Source of the DNA: Alkalimonas collagenimarina | GTDB lineage: Bacteria; Pseudomonadota; Gammaproteobacteria; Enterobacterales; Alteromonadaceae | Assembly: GCF_030717845.1 (NCBI RefSeq) | Contig: NZ_JAUZVZ010000013.1 | Coordinates: forward strand, 55,909-119,908 | Direction: 5' to 3' | Length of the DNA: 64,000 bases | Part shown: piece after piece, positions 44,009 through 52,673 of the stretch | Position numbering within the stretch: the first letter of the stretch is position 1 | Layout: every line of letters begins with the position of its first letter | The notes under the pieces: model-generated | Seen by the model: only the letters and a program-made list of their open reading frames with translations | Databases searched by the model: none | What the model was told of the DNA's origin: nothing | Program-made: the position numbers and the translations under genes

Positions 44009-46957
44009 TTAAAAGTTGTAGGTAAATCCTGCGTAAAAACGTCGCCCGCTGTAACTGGTATTGAGTAACCTTGCCTGGGTATCACTCCCCAAGCGGGAGG
44101 TCGACTCAGAGCGGGTCAGGTTGATCACTGACGCATTTAGAATAAAGTTTTCCGACAAGCTATAGGAGCCATTCACATCAATCTGAGCATAAGGATCCTG
44201 GTACACATTCAAGCCACTATTGATGCCAAGAACGGTCTGCCCGCGCTTGTTATAAGATGCACGCACACTGTAATCATCGGTTTCATAATAAGCAGACAGG
44301 TTGTATTGATATTTGGCGCTACCAACCAGAGGTGACTCACCAAACTTTTCACCTTCCACATTGACATCTGCTTTATTGGTGCTGTTGTAAGTGTAATTGG
44401 CATACACACCAAAGCCGCTGTCAAAACTGTGCTGCATGAAGAGCTCAACACCTCTGGATTTAGCGTTACTGCCATTACCGACAGTGCTGTAGGGGCTGAT
44501 GGTAATTTGTCCCTCTTCGACGATGCCTGGCATACCGGCGAAGTCTCGTGTTGAGTCGATGATCAGAGGCACAACAAAGTTATCGACATCTTTATAAAAC
44601 AGCGCCATCCCCAGAGCCGAACCGGTGTCGTAGTAGTACTCAATCGATAAATCAGCCTGGGTGGATAAAAAGGGCTTTAAGTTTTTATTGCCGCCACTGC
44701 CCCGAAAGCCCGGTAATTCATTAAATTCAGCACGATCCTTGGCCCATTCATCGGAGATAAATGTAATCCGCTCCTGACTGCCCATAGAATTGTAACCCGG
44801 ACGGGACATCACTCGCGCCAAAGCCCCACGCACCACCAGATCATCCGATGCATCCCACACCAGGTTCAGGCTGGGCAGAGCATAGGTATCGGTATTCACC
44901 TGCGTGATTAAATCCCATTGTTCTATAAAACGATCATCACCCGTGACTGGCTCACCGGTTTCATCATCAGTATGATCAAGAAAGTAGGTGTACAAATCCG
45001 TAGAGGAGCCTACGGTCTTGGTACGAACTAGGCGCAACCCCATATTGCCGCGAAAGGCACTAAACTCAAAATCACCCTGTAGGTAAGCCGCTGTTGTTTT
45101 TTCTTCAATATCGTAGACAAAGTTATCTTCAATCCGGGTGTAAAGTTGGTAGTTAGCCAGAATAATATCGCGATACTTATCCCAATCAATGACCGGCATC
45201 AGATTGATATTGAACCCACCAGCAATATTTCCTTCCCCTTGAGTTTTAAATACATCTTTTGCCAGAGGCATGCCATCATTCCATTGATAACTATCGAACA
45301 CATCAATGCCTCGGCCACTAGCCAATGCTCCCTCGATATCAAAATCAGGATCTAGAAAGAAATTATTGCCTGTCTCTCGGTGTAGTTCAGCATCGCGTAG
45401 CTTCAGACCGGTTCGTACCGTATGAAATATCCCCCAATCAACATCAACATCGAGATCTACCTGAGCGTAGCGCTCTTGCAAGGTACTGCGCACAAAACTG
45501 GAGCTGGATGAACCGGGGTCTCGTCCACCTCCCATGCCATTTAGCATATTCGTTAATGTATTTGGGTCCATGTACATACTAACCCGATCACCGAGTGACC
45601 AACCGGCATATTGAGCAGCATTCACAATACTATCTTCGCCCTCACCCCAGTTGGAGCTTTTATAAGCGGCCTCCCAACTTTCGGTCGGTCCACCTTTGGC
45701 TTTGGTATTACCAGCCACAAAACGAAGGGTGAAACGATCACCGTAATAGTTGTAATTAAAATCAAAGGTGTCGGAGGTCGACTTTTCCCGAACATAGGTG
45801 CCACGCATCCACGGGAATTGCATATCATTCTGAACACCGCCAGCCCCAACGGTGTAATCCATGCCGGTGATAATGGTACCAGAGTCATCCACAGTCACAT
45901 TGGTCAAAAAGTTAGGGTTAAGTGACCACTCCGGAATATCGACCACGGATAAAGTGCGATCTTGCCCTAGCCGAAAACCAAAGTAATTAAAACCAAACTC
46001 AGTGCGCTCGGTCGGGCGCCATTGGCTCGATAACTGAAAGCCGTCTCGTTCGCGACTCTCATTAGTCACAGCTGTGCGTGCAACCTGAGGAAACCAATAG
46101 CCTTGATAACGGTTGCCGAATGCATCGTTGACAGCTCCCCAGCCATTGTCGTTATCAACCGGATTCCCATCCACATCAATTGCGTCTTCTTCACCATTCC
46201 AGCGCCAGATATTCGAGTTGGTACCACCGGATAAGGTGCGGTTGGTTCGATGCTGCCGGGTAAAGCCAACCAGCACCCCAAAAGATTCAGCCTCATTTTT
46301 CCAGGAATACACACCGGTAAACTGCGGCTCATGCTTGTCAGTCACATCAGCATAGGTACTCTCCAGATTAAGCACTCCGGAACCTGCAGCCATTTCCAGA
46401 GGCTTACGGCTATGCAGCAGCACGGTCCCGCCCACCCCTCCGGCGTCAAGGCGTGCTTCAGGTGACTTGAAGACCTCAACCCGCTGGATCATTGCCGATG
46501 GCAATAAACCATAGTCAAAGGAACGCGATGGCTCGCCCGGCGACGATGCAATGAAATTACCGTTTAACTGAGTAAAAGTTAAATCGGATGACAAACCACG
46601 AATACTAACGGTGGAGCCCTCACCACCACTTCGCTGGATCACCACACCCGGCACTCGTTGCAACGAGTCCGCGACGTTTTTATCAGGAAACTTACCGATA
46701 TCCTCAGCCGTGATCACATCGACAACAGCACTGGAGTATCTCTTGAGCAGCATGTTTTCCGCCATACTAGCCCGAATCCCCCGCACTTCAATGACTTCCA
46801 CGTCGTCGTGATTCGCTTCTTTATCTGGAGACCCGGTATCCGCAAACACTGCCATAGATGCCGAAGCACTGAACCAAAGTATCGATGAAACCAGAGTCGC
46901 CACCCGGGTTTTACGACTATACAATTTACTACTGTTTTTCCTCGTCTTGTTGCACAT
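44009..46957 (-). CDS. TonB-dependent receptor of the Xanthomonas/Caulobacter glycan type
   Basis: 982 residues. Signal peptide ending at about residue 40, then VEVIEVRGIRASMAENMLLKR and VVDVITAEDIGKFPDKNVADSLQRVPGV, which are diagnostic for the large receptor family found in plant- and animal-glycan utilisation loci. STVSIRGLSSDLTFTQLNGN and VEVFKSPEARLDAGGVGGTV complete the plug, and the barrel ends in FTYNF. It should import oligosaccharides released by the surface enzymes. It lies between the dehydrogenase pair and the F5/8C lipoprotein. None of the LacI-type palindromes sits before it. Confidence 0.93.
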   Translation of the reverse strand: MCNKTRKNSSKLYSRKTRVATLVSSILWFSASASMAVFADTGSPDKEANHDDVEVIEVRGIRASMAENMLLKRYSSAVVDVITAEDIGKFPDKNVADSLQRVPGVVIQRSGGEGSTVSIRGLSSDLTFTQLNGNFIASSPGEPSRSFDYGLLPSAMIQRVEVFKSPEARLDAGGVGGTVLLHSRKPLEMAAGSGVLNLESTYADVTDKHEPQFTGVYSWKNEAESFGVLVGFTRQHRTNRTLSGGTNSNIWRWNGEEDAIDVDGNPVDNDNGWGAVNDAFGNRYQGYWFPQVARTAVTNESRERDGFQLSSQWRPTERTEFGFNYFGFRLGQDRTLSVVDIPEWSLNPNFLTNVTVDDSGTIITGMDYTVGAGGVQNDMQFPWMRGTYVREKSTSDTFDFNYNYYGDRFTLRFVAGNTKAKGGPTESWEAAYKSSNWGEGEDSIVNAAQYAGWSLGDRVSMYMDPNTLTNMLNGMGGGRDPGSSSSSFVRSTLQERYAQVDLDVDVDWGIFHTVRTGLKLRDAELHRETGNNFFLDPDFDIEGALASGRGIDVFDSYQWNDGMPLAKDVFKTQGEGNIAGGFNINLMPVIDWDKYRDIILANYQLYTRIEDNFVYDIEEKTTAAYLQGDFEFSAFRGNMGLRLVRTKTVGSSTDLYTYFLDHTDDETGEPVTGDDRFIEQWDLITQVNTDTYALPSLNLVWDASDDLVVRGALARVMSRPGYNSMGSQERITFISDEWAKDRAEFNELPGFRGSGGNKNLKPFLSTQADLSIEYYYDTGSALGMALFYKDVDNFVVPLIIDSTRDFAGMPGIVEEGQITISPYSTVGNGSNAKSRGVELFMQHSFDSGFGVYANYTYNSTNKADVNVEGEKFGESPLVGSAKYQYNLSAYYETDDYSVRASYNKRGQTVLGINSGLNVYQDPYAQIDVNGSYSLSENFILNASVINLTRSESTSRLGSDTQARLLNTSYSGRRFYAGFTYNF

Positions 46958-47078
46958 AATTTGCTCTCTTTTTATAGTTTGTTAAGTTCTGAGCAATAGT
47001 TCCTCTAACCGCCTAAACGCAGCCCGAACCCTGTTGTCGTATGATGAGCAGAGCTTCTTTACAGAAGCTCATAATGTT

Positions 47079-47092
47079 GCGCCGGCAGGCGC
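47079..47092 (-). other. Short GC hairpin after the dehydrogenase small-subunit gene
   Basis: GCGCC pairs with GGCGC around a GGCA loop immediately after the stop. An 8-bp GAGCTTCT/AGAAGCTC hairpin follows at 47051-47070. Neither has a T tract. They may slow transcription between this gene and the TonB receptor. Confidence 0.4.
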
Positions 47093-47093
47093 T

Positions 47094-47741
47094 TTATGAT
47101 TTGAGTTTCAGCATTCGCAGTACCTCATCTGATGGGCCCTCGAAAGTCTGCATAGGGCGGTTTCCGATGTAGCCAATATCAGCCATACCTTCAGTGGTGG
47201 TATAAAAAGCGGTGGCAGCCAAATCCCGCACTTTGGCAAAGAAACGAGCACCATAACGATGCTCAGGTTTGGCTCTGGATTCCAGGCAAATATCATCGCA
47301 AATCTGTTCGCGCTGCATTGCATTTAGCTGTCGAAATGACTGATTGAAACGTTTCCTGGCTTCCGCGTTCAACCACACAATGCCGCCACGCACCAGCACC
47401 AAATCACGTTCTTGCTGCGGATACGGTGCACTGACCCACTCATTGATAAAACCAGGAGCCCCAAGGCTACTGGCAGCTGGAGATTGATCGTCAGCAGGAA
47501 TAATCACATCCACAAGGACCGCCAGCTCTTCCAGCTCTTGTTGGGTTAATTTCATTGACCAGTGCACCACCGGATTTAACAAATCCGGATCGGTCGGACT
47601 AAAGATAACCTCCGCACCTTTGGTTTTTGCCTGCACCGCAGCAGAGCTGGCAGAAAAGCCAAGTAATGGTGCCGAAGCGGCCGCAGCTCCCAGCAGTTTC
47701 AAGGTCTGACGACGGTGCAGATTAGTCGTTGAATTACTCAT
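47094..47741 (-). CDS. Small (gamma) subunit of a periplasmic FAD dehydrogenase, gluconate 2-dehydrogenase subunit 3 family
   Basis: 215 residues. A twin-arginine signal (HRRQTLKLLGAAAASAPLL) is followed by TQQELEELAVLVDVIIPADD, the subunit 3 signature. In related enzymes this subunit carries the Tat signal and escorts the FAD subunit, which lacks one, to the periplasm. The gene starts one base after the GMC gene ends, so the two are coupled. This supports a glucoside/gluconate dehydrogenase-type complex. Confidence 0.9.
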   Translation of the reverse strand: MSNSTTNLHRRQTLKLLGAAAASAPLLGFSASSAAVQAKTKGAEVIFSPTDPDLLNPVVHWSMKLTQQELEELAVLVDVIIPADDQSPAASSLGAPGFINEWVSAPYPQQERDLVLVRGGIVWLNAEARKRFNQSFRQLNAMQREQICDDICLESRAKPEHRYGARFFAKVRDLAATAFYTTTEGMADIGYIGNRPMQTFEGPSDEVLRMLKLKS

Positions 47742-47742
47742 G

Positions 47743-49542
47743 TTAAATAGCCCTCTGCTTGAACTGTTCCACGATGTAATCGCTGGTACGCCAAGCCAGC
47801 GCCATAATGGTCAAAGTTGGATTTTTATCAGCTTTTGAAGGAAAAGGTGCACCATCAGTTACAAAAAGATTCGGTACATCCCAACTTTGGCAGTATTGAT
47901 TTAGAACTGACTTACCACGATCAGCCCCCATAATGGTGCCACCAATTTCATGAATGATGGAGCCACCGTTACTGATCGCTTTGCTGCCATCCGAGTGAAT
48001 TGTGCTGGTTACCTTACCGCCCATTTGCTCAATGATTTCAGCAAAGGTTTTGTGCATGTGTGCCACCATATTGGTTTCATGATCAGACCACTTCCAATGA
48101 AACTTCAGGATAGGGATCCCCCATTGGTCAACCCGATCTGAATCAATTTCGCAAAAGCTATCCTCATTTGGGATCATCGATCCCCGGCCAGCAAAGTGAA
48201 CAAAAGTGCCATAGTATCGCCGGCAAGCGTCTTTATAGTCTTTGCCATAAGCCCCATCAGTGAATGATTCCAAGCCACCAAATACGCCGGCTCCAGGCAT
48301 GGTTCGACCACCACTCATTTCAATATGATACCCCTTAGCAAAATTCAGCTTGCCCGCTTTTTGCTCCTTATACAGCCACCAGGGCTGATACAAGTGATGG
48401 CCGGAGGAGCCATCTTCATTCATCGGAGGCAAGCCTTCCAGCGCCGGGATCTGACCAGTGACACCACCTCCCACTGAATCCATCAAATATTTGCCCACCA
48501 ACCCGGAACTATTGGCAATGCCATCAGGAAACAAGCTGCTGCGAGAGTTCAGGAAAATCCGTGAAGTTTCTGCCGCGCTGGCGGCAACCACCACAGCACG
48601 CCCTTTCACTTTTCGTTCCTGCCGGCTGGTTTTATCAATGTAAATCACTCCATCTGCTTTCCCTGCAGCATTAAGAGTGACTTCACGTACCATGGCATTG
48701 CTAATAATATTCAGATTGCCGGTGGCCAATGCAGGCGGGATCAGAACGGTGGTTGACTGGAACGCCGCTTTGATCGAGCACCCCCGACCACAATGGGTTG
48801 CCCAAAAGCAGGCTGCTCTGGCTTGCATAGAATCTGCAGTCACTTTCTGGCCTAGTGGATTATTTGGAAAAAGCTTTTTTGGTAAGACTTTATGGTCCTG
48901 TCGCTTCGTCAAAATCGCCAGATGGCCGGGGATCACCGGAATATCCATTTCGTTGCAGGCTTTTTTTGCCAGCAACTCGTAAGCTCTAGGCTTTGGCGGC
49001 GGCTGTAAAATCCCAGCTGGCGAGTCCGGCGTATTTTCTAAGTTATGCCCGGTCTCGCCATACACTCCCACCAGCATTTCTGTTTTATCGTAGTAAGGGG
49101 CTATATCTTCATAACTAACCGGCCAATCAAAGCCCAAACCATCCCGACTGTATGGTTTAAAGTCATAGGGGCCATTTCGTAATGAAATACGCCCCCAGTG
49201 GTTGGTCCGGCCCCCCATCATCCGTGCACGCCACCAACTAAATTGTTGTTTTGGATCAGAGCTGGCCTGACTATAGGGCTCACCTGGTACCTGCCAGCCA
49301 CCATCCACAGTGGCATTATAAAAGCCAAAGGGTCTATCCGGTGTACCAGCATCACGCAAGGGCGCATCTTTGGGCCAGTTAAACATTGGTGTTTCTTTTA
49401 CCGGGTCGTAATCGCGACCTGCTTCCAACATCAGGACTTTAAGTCCTGCAATAGTAAGCACATAAGCTGACATTCCACCACCAGCCCCTGAACCGACAAT
49501 AATAACGTCGTATTCTTGTGTATCCGCCTGCATTACTGACAT
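47743..49542 (-). CDS. GMC-family FAD dehydrogenase, probable glycoside 3-dehydrogenase large subunit
   Basis: 599 residues. The FAD Rossmann motif IIVGSGAGGGMSAYVL is near the N-terminus (GSGAGGG 17-23). HCGRGCSIKAAF lies mid-protein, and the C-terminal half has IIHEIGGTIMGADRGKS and the catalytic-region NPTLTIMALAWR. It has no signal of its own, which fits export with the Tat-tagged small subunit downstream. Relatives oxidise sugars at C1, C2 or, in glucoside 3-dehydrogenases, at C3. The DUF1080 hydrolase, TIM-barrel proteins and Gfo/Idh enzyme nearby favour C3. AGGAG precedes the ATG, and operator palindrome 49595-49610 lies just upstream. Confidence 0.88.
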   Translation of the reverse strand: MSVMQADTQEYDVIIVGSGAGGGMSAYVLTIAGLKVLMLEAGRDYDPVKETPMFNWPKDAPLRDAGTPDRPFGFYNATVDGGWQVPGEPYSQASSDPKQQFSWWRARMMGGRTNHWGRISLRNGPYDFKPYSRDGLGFDWPVSYEDIAPYYDKTEMLVGVYGETGHNLENTPDSPAGILQPPPKPRAYELLAKKACNEMDIPVIPGHLAILTKRQDHKVLPKKLFPNNPLGQKVTADSMQARAACFWATHCGRGCSIKAAFQSTTVLIPPALATGNLNIISNAMVREVTLNAAGKADGVIYIDKTSRQERKVKGRAVVVAASAAETSRIFLNSRSSLFPDGIANSSGLVGKYLMDSVGGGVTGQIPALEGLPPMNEDGSSGHHLYQPWWLYKEQKAGKLNFAKGYHIEMSGGRTMPGAGVFGGLESFTDGAYGKDYKDACRRYYGTFVHFAGRGSMIPNEDSFCEIDSDRVDQWGIPILKFHWKWSDHETNMVAHMHKTFAEIIEQMGGKVTSTIHSDGSKAISNGGSIIHEIGGTIMGADRGKSVLNQYCQSWDVPNLFVTDGAPFPSKADKNPTLTIMALAWRTSDYIVEQFKQRAI

Positions 49543-49594
49543 GGCACTCCTCCTGTATCATTGTCTTTTTTATTATTCGGGTATTGCTCCAGCA

Positions 49595-49610
49595 CTGTAA
49601 CCGGTTACAG
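49595..49610 (-). promoter_or_regulatory. LacI-type operator before the GMC dehydrogenase
   Basis: Perfect palindrome CTGTAACCGGTTACAG, 53 bases upstream of the GMC start. It shares its 14-base core with three other sites in this locus and has the central CG of LacI-family operators. Confidence 0.85.
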
Positions 49611-49632
49611 TCAAAGGTAAAATAATGACCGG

Positions 49633-50535
49633 CTAGCTTGTTACCCATACCTGCTTAATCATGTTTTCTAATAAATGCTGACTGCGTCTGATCCCGGTCA
49701 CTTCATCCGGATCGTCCCCTTCATACTCGATCCCGATGTAGCCTTGATAGCCGGATTTATGAATAATTTCCAGCAAACGACGATAATTCATGCTAGTTTC
49801 CCGGCCATTGGCATCAAAATCAAAGGTTTTTGCACTAATACCTTTGGCAAATGGCATCAGCAACTCAGTCCCTTGATATAAATCCCCGGAAAAATTACCA
49901 AAATCAGGCAAACTGCCTACATCTGTACGACCACTCTGCTTTAAAACAGCCGCTAGCCACTCAGCATCCATTGAGTGGCCCATATGATTTTCAACAATAA
50001 TTTGAATGTTGAAATCGTGTGCAAATTCAGCCAGTTTATTTAAACCAATCACAGCAGCTTGTTTTGCAGCGTTTTTTTCGGTTCCTGAATCACCAATACT
50101 CACCCTGATTGAGTGGCAACCTAACGCATTAGCAGCCTCAACCCAAGGATAATGATTTTCTATCGCTTGTTGTTGTAACTTTGTATCAGTAGCGGCAAGA
50201 TCGCCCTCGCCATCGATCATAATTAATAAATTACGCACCCCAACATCATCGGCTCTGAGCTTTAACTGGGCGAAGAAATGCGAGTCACCAGCTTTATCGG
50301 CAAAAAACTGGTTCACATACTCAACAGCCTGGATACCAAACCAATCTTTCGTAGCTGCAGGAAAGTTCAACGTACTTAATTGCCCCGAGCGCAAGGTGCG
50401 ATGCAATGACCACTGCGCCAATGAAATAGATGGTCTACCAGATGCCTGGCCTGCCAATACCCAGCCACTTTTGCAGCTTAATGCCGTTGCACCAGCCAAG
50501 GCTGCGCTTAACTCCAAAAATTGACGTCGGTTCAT
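49633..50535 (-). CDS. Tat-exported sugar isomerase/epimerase-like TIM-barrel protein
   Basis: 300 residues. A twin-arginine signal (NRRQFLELSAALAGATAL) precedes an AP-endonuclease-2-type TIM barrel with SISLAQWSLHRTLRSG, IIVENHMGH, GSLPDFGNF and YIGIEYEGDDP. The acidic and His residues fit a metal site. Exported members of this family occur in 3-keto-glycoside pathways, where related enzymes help cleave the oxidised glycoside. The start overlaps the tatA stop by four bases. The specific reaction is inferred. Confidence 0.82.
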   Translation of the reverse strand: MNRRQFLELSAALAGATALSCKSGWVLAGQASGRPSISLAQWSLHRTLRSGQLSTLNFPAATKDWFGIQAVEYVNQFFADKAGDSHFFAQLKLRADDVGVRNLLIMIDGEGDLAATDTKLQQQAIENHYPWVEAANALGCHSIRVSIGDSGTEKNAAKQAAVIGLNKLAEFAHDFNIQIIVENHMGHSMDAEWLAAVLKQSGRTDVGSLPDFGNFSGDLYQGTELLMPFAKGISAKTFDFDANGRETSMNYRRLLEIIHKSGYQGYIGIEYEGDDPDEVTGIRRSQHLLENMIKQVWVTS

Positions 50536-50723
50536 ACTTCGTCCTTAACCTTTTGCTCTGCTTCTGTCGGCAATTCGCTAGACTGCTGCAAGCTGTGACG
50601 AAGATCTTGCAATGCTCCACCGGCATCGCGCCCAAAGCTACGTAACTTTTTCGTGCCGAAAAGCAGCATAACAATCACCAGAACAATCAACAATTGCCAA
50701 ATACCAATGCCAGAAAATCCCAT
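50532..50723 (-). CDS. tatA: TatA-type twin-arginine translocase subunit
   Basis: 63 residues: a single N-terminal helix GIGIWQLLIVLVIVMLLFG, the FGTKKLRSFGRDAGGA hinge and amphipathic helix, and a charged tail, all typical of TatA/TatE. No tatB or tatC accompanies it. It lies 32 bases after the DUF1080 gene and overlaps the gene for a Tat-exported protein, among three Tat substrates in this locus. A locus-specific booster for Tat export is the simple reading. Confidence 0.92.
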   Translation of the reverse strand: MGFSGIGIWQLLIVLVIVMLLFGTKKLRSFGRDAGGALQDLRHSLQQSSELPTEAEQKVKDEV

Positions 50724-50755
50724 GCTGCCTCCTTCAGTTAGCGCTAAAAGTCACC

Positions 50756-51451
50756 TTACAGCGGGCGAATACGAATAGCACGAAATTTCACCACATCATC
50801 ATGATCCTGCAGCGCGATCCGGCCTTCAGGCAAACGACCAAATAACTCAAGATCGCTAAATTTACTGTTGGCGACACGTTGATTCCAATCATCGGATCCC
50901 AGGGTAAAACTCACCACTTTAATCCCATTTAACCAGTGCTCTACCTGTTGATTTTTAATACGAATACGGGTTTGGTTCCATTCACCCGCCGGCTTGGCTA
51001 CACTTTGTTGTGGTGGATATAGATCAAAAACTGAGGCACTTTGTTGAATTGGATCAGGGTGCGCCGGGTAATTGGCATCATCGAGCAGTTGATACTCGGG
51101 CCCACTAAACCAAACTGGACGAATATCACTATGCACTCGATAGAAAATTCCGCTGTTGCCACCATGAGAGATCTGCCACTCCAGCTCCAGCTCAAAGTCT
51201 CCAAAGCTGTCACGGGTCAAAATATCCCCGCCGCCGCCAGCCGTAAGGACTAAGGCACCATCAACAATCTCCCATGGTGCCCGAAGCGCACTGCCATCGG
51301 CTTGCATCCAGGCATCCATTGAACTGCCATCAAACAACCACTGCCACTCATTGGCTGAATGATTCGCAGTATCCGAATCTGTGTAATTACACCCCTGCAG
51401 TAGTAAAGCCAGGCAACATAGCACGGCAGACCCTGTACTTTTAAAAAACAT
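50756..51451 (-). CDS. DUF1080 (3-keto-disaccharide hydrolase family) lipoprotein
   Basis: 231 residues. Lipobox LLLQGC (Cys21), then the DUF1080 beta-sandwich: WQWLFDGSSMDAW, WEIVDGALVLTAGGGGDI, FELELEWQISHGGNSGIFYRV, PEYQLLDD and WNQTRIRIKNQQVEHWLNG. Family members hydrolyse 3-keto-glycosides. It is first in an operon with tatA and the exported TIM-barrel protein, and has an operator palindrome 46-59 bases upstream of its ATG. It is probably a periplasmic or outer-membrane enzyme acting on the product of the GMC dehydrogenase. Confidence 0.88.
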   Translation of the reverse strand: MFFKSTGSAVLCCLALLLQGCNYTDSDTANHSANEWQWLFDGSSMDAWMQADGSALRAPWEIVDGALVLTAGGGGDILTRDSFGDFELELEWQISHGGNSGIFYRVHSDIRPVWFSGPEYQLLDDANYPAHPDPIQQSASVFDLYPPQQSVAKPAGEWNQTRIRIKNQQVEHWLNGIKVVSFTLGSDDWNQRVANSKFSDLELFGRLPEGRIALQDHDDVVKFRAIRIRPL

Positions 51452-51496
51452 ATATTCTCCTAAGCTTTTATTGTCATTTGTTGTTTAAATAAACAC

Positions 51497-51510
51497 TGTA
51501 ACCGGTTACA
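51497..51510 (-). promoter_or_regulatory. LacI-type operator before the DUF1080-tatA operon
   Basis: Perfect palindrome TGTAACCGGTTACA, 46 bases upstream of the DUF1080 start, identical in its core to the sites at 49595, 54958 and 56283. Confidence 0.87.
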
Positions 51511-51568
51511 TAAACCTTAGTGACTCCATTATTAAATGTCAAGCCCTGATGCAGTTGATCGGACCAGA

Positions 51569-52579
51569 CTACGAGTGAACTTTCTGCTGGGTGCTATCAC
51601 GAATGATTAACTCATACGGTAACACCAGATGTGACTGAGGCAATGGCAGCTGGTGCATCAATTGATATAATGCTCGCATAGCCTGCCGGCCAATCGCCTC
51701 GGCCGGTTGATCAATGGTCGTTAGGGCCGGATTGGTGTAAGCAGAAAATTCAATATTATCAAAACCAGCGACTGAGATATCATCAGGAATACGCACATCT
51801 TGAGCTTTCAAGGCTGCCATTGCCCCTATCGCCATTTCATCATTCATCGAGAAAATCGCATCAGGCAAACTATTCTGCTGCAATAGTTGCTCTGCTGCAG
51901 CAAAACCAGACCTCATTGAAAAGTCACCTTGTACAATACGCTCTGCTGTCAACCCCAGCCCGGCAGCAAGCAACGCATCCTGCATACCAGACAAACGATC
52001 CCGAACTATTGGACTGTCTGGGGGGCCGGTAATCACTGCTATGTCTTTATGGCCACAGTGGAGTAAATACTGACCCATTGCTCTGGCTGCACCACGGTTA
52101 TCCAACTCGACCACTGGATAGGTTGCATCCGAACTGATCCGTTCACACGCATTGACGAAAGGCACCGCTGCCGCTAAAGCTTTATCATCATCAGAAAAAG
52201 GAAAACGCCGATCCAATTGAATAAGCCCATCAGCCTGGCTCGTCAGCCCCATGCGAGCATACTCTTGCTCTCGCTCAATGCAGCCTTGCGTGTCACCTAG
52301 CAAAATAGCATAGCCTTTCGTTTGTGCTTCTTGCTCAATACCTCGTATCACTCGGGAAAAAAAAGGGTTCGCTACATTGGGTACTAACACCACCACATTG
52401 TATGAGCGACCAGAGCTGAAATTTTTTGCTAACTGATTGGGCCGATAACCAGATTGCCGCACCGCTTCCATCACTTTCTGTCGTGTTTCAGTTGCAACCA
52501 GCTCTGGGTTTTTCAAAGCCCGGGAAACCGTTGCCGTAGACACTCCAGCCAGTTTCGAAACCATTCGTATGGTGCTCAT
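51569..52579 (-). CDS. LacI-family transcriptional repressor of the glycan locus
   Basis: 336 residues. The N-terminal helix-turn-helix is TIRMVSKLAGVSTATVSRAL, with hinge helix region QSGYRPNQLAKNFSSG and a periplasmic-binding-fold effector domain (VVVLVPNVANPFFSRVI, EELSVAGF-like DISVAGFDNIEFS). It lies within the cluster, directly upstream of one operator. It is the only LacI-family gene in the window and so the natural reader of the four TGTAACCGGTTACA sites. The inducer is unknown, perhaps a mono- or disaccharide intermediate. No operator precedes lacI itself. Confidence 0.93.
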   Translation of the reverse strand: MSTIRMVSKLAGVSTATVSRALKNPELVATETRQKVMEAVRQSGYRPNQLAKNFSSGRSYNVVVLVPNVANPFFSRVIRGIEQEAQTKGYAILLGDTQGCIEREQEYARMGLTSQADGLIQLDRRFPFSDDDKALAAAVPFVNACERISSDATYPVVELDNRGAARAMGQYLLHCGHKDIAVITGPPDSPIVRDRLSGMQDALLAAGLGLTAERIVQGDFSMRSGFAAAEQLLQQNSLPDAIFSMNDEMAIGAMAALKAQDVRIPDDISVAGFDNIEFSAYTNPALTTIDQPAEAIGRQAMRALYQLMHQLPLPQSHLVLPYELIIRDSTQQKVHS

Positions 52580-52673
52580 AACAACTCTTTTCCTTCGATT
52601 TTCTTTCTGCTAGCTTACACCAATTCAGCAAGAACAGTATCAAGTAAAATGGTCATAGCAACAGCTAATCACA

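Noticed and set aside
47743..49542. GMC protein as choline or alcohol dehydrogenase
   Set aside because: A Tat-tagged subunit-3 partner, the cytochrome and DUF1080 neighbours point to a periplasmic sugar dehydrogenase.
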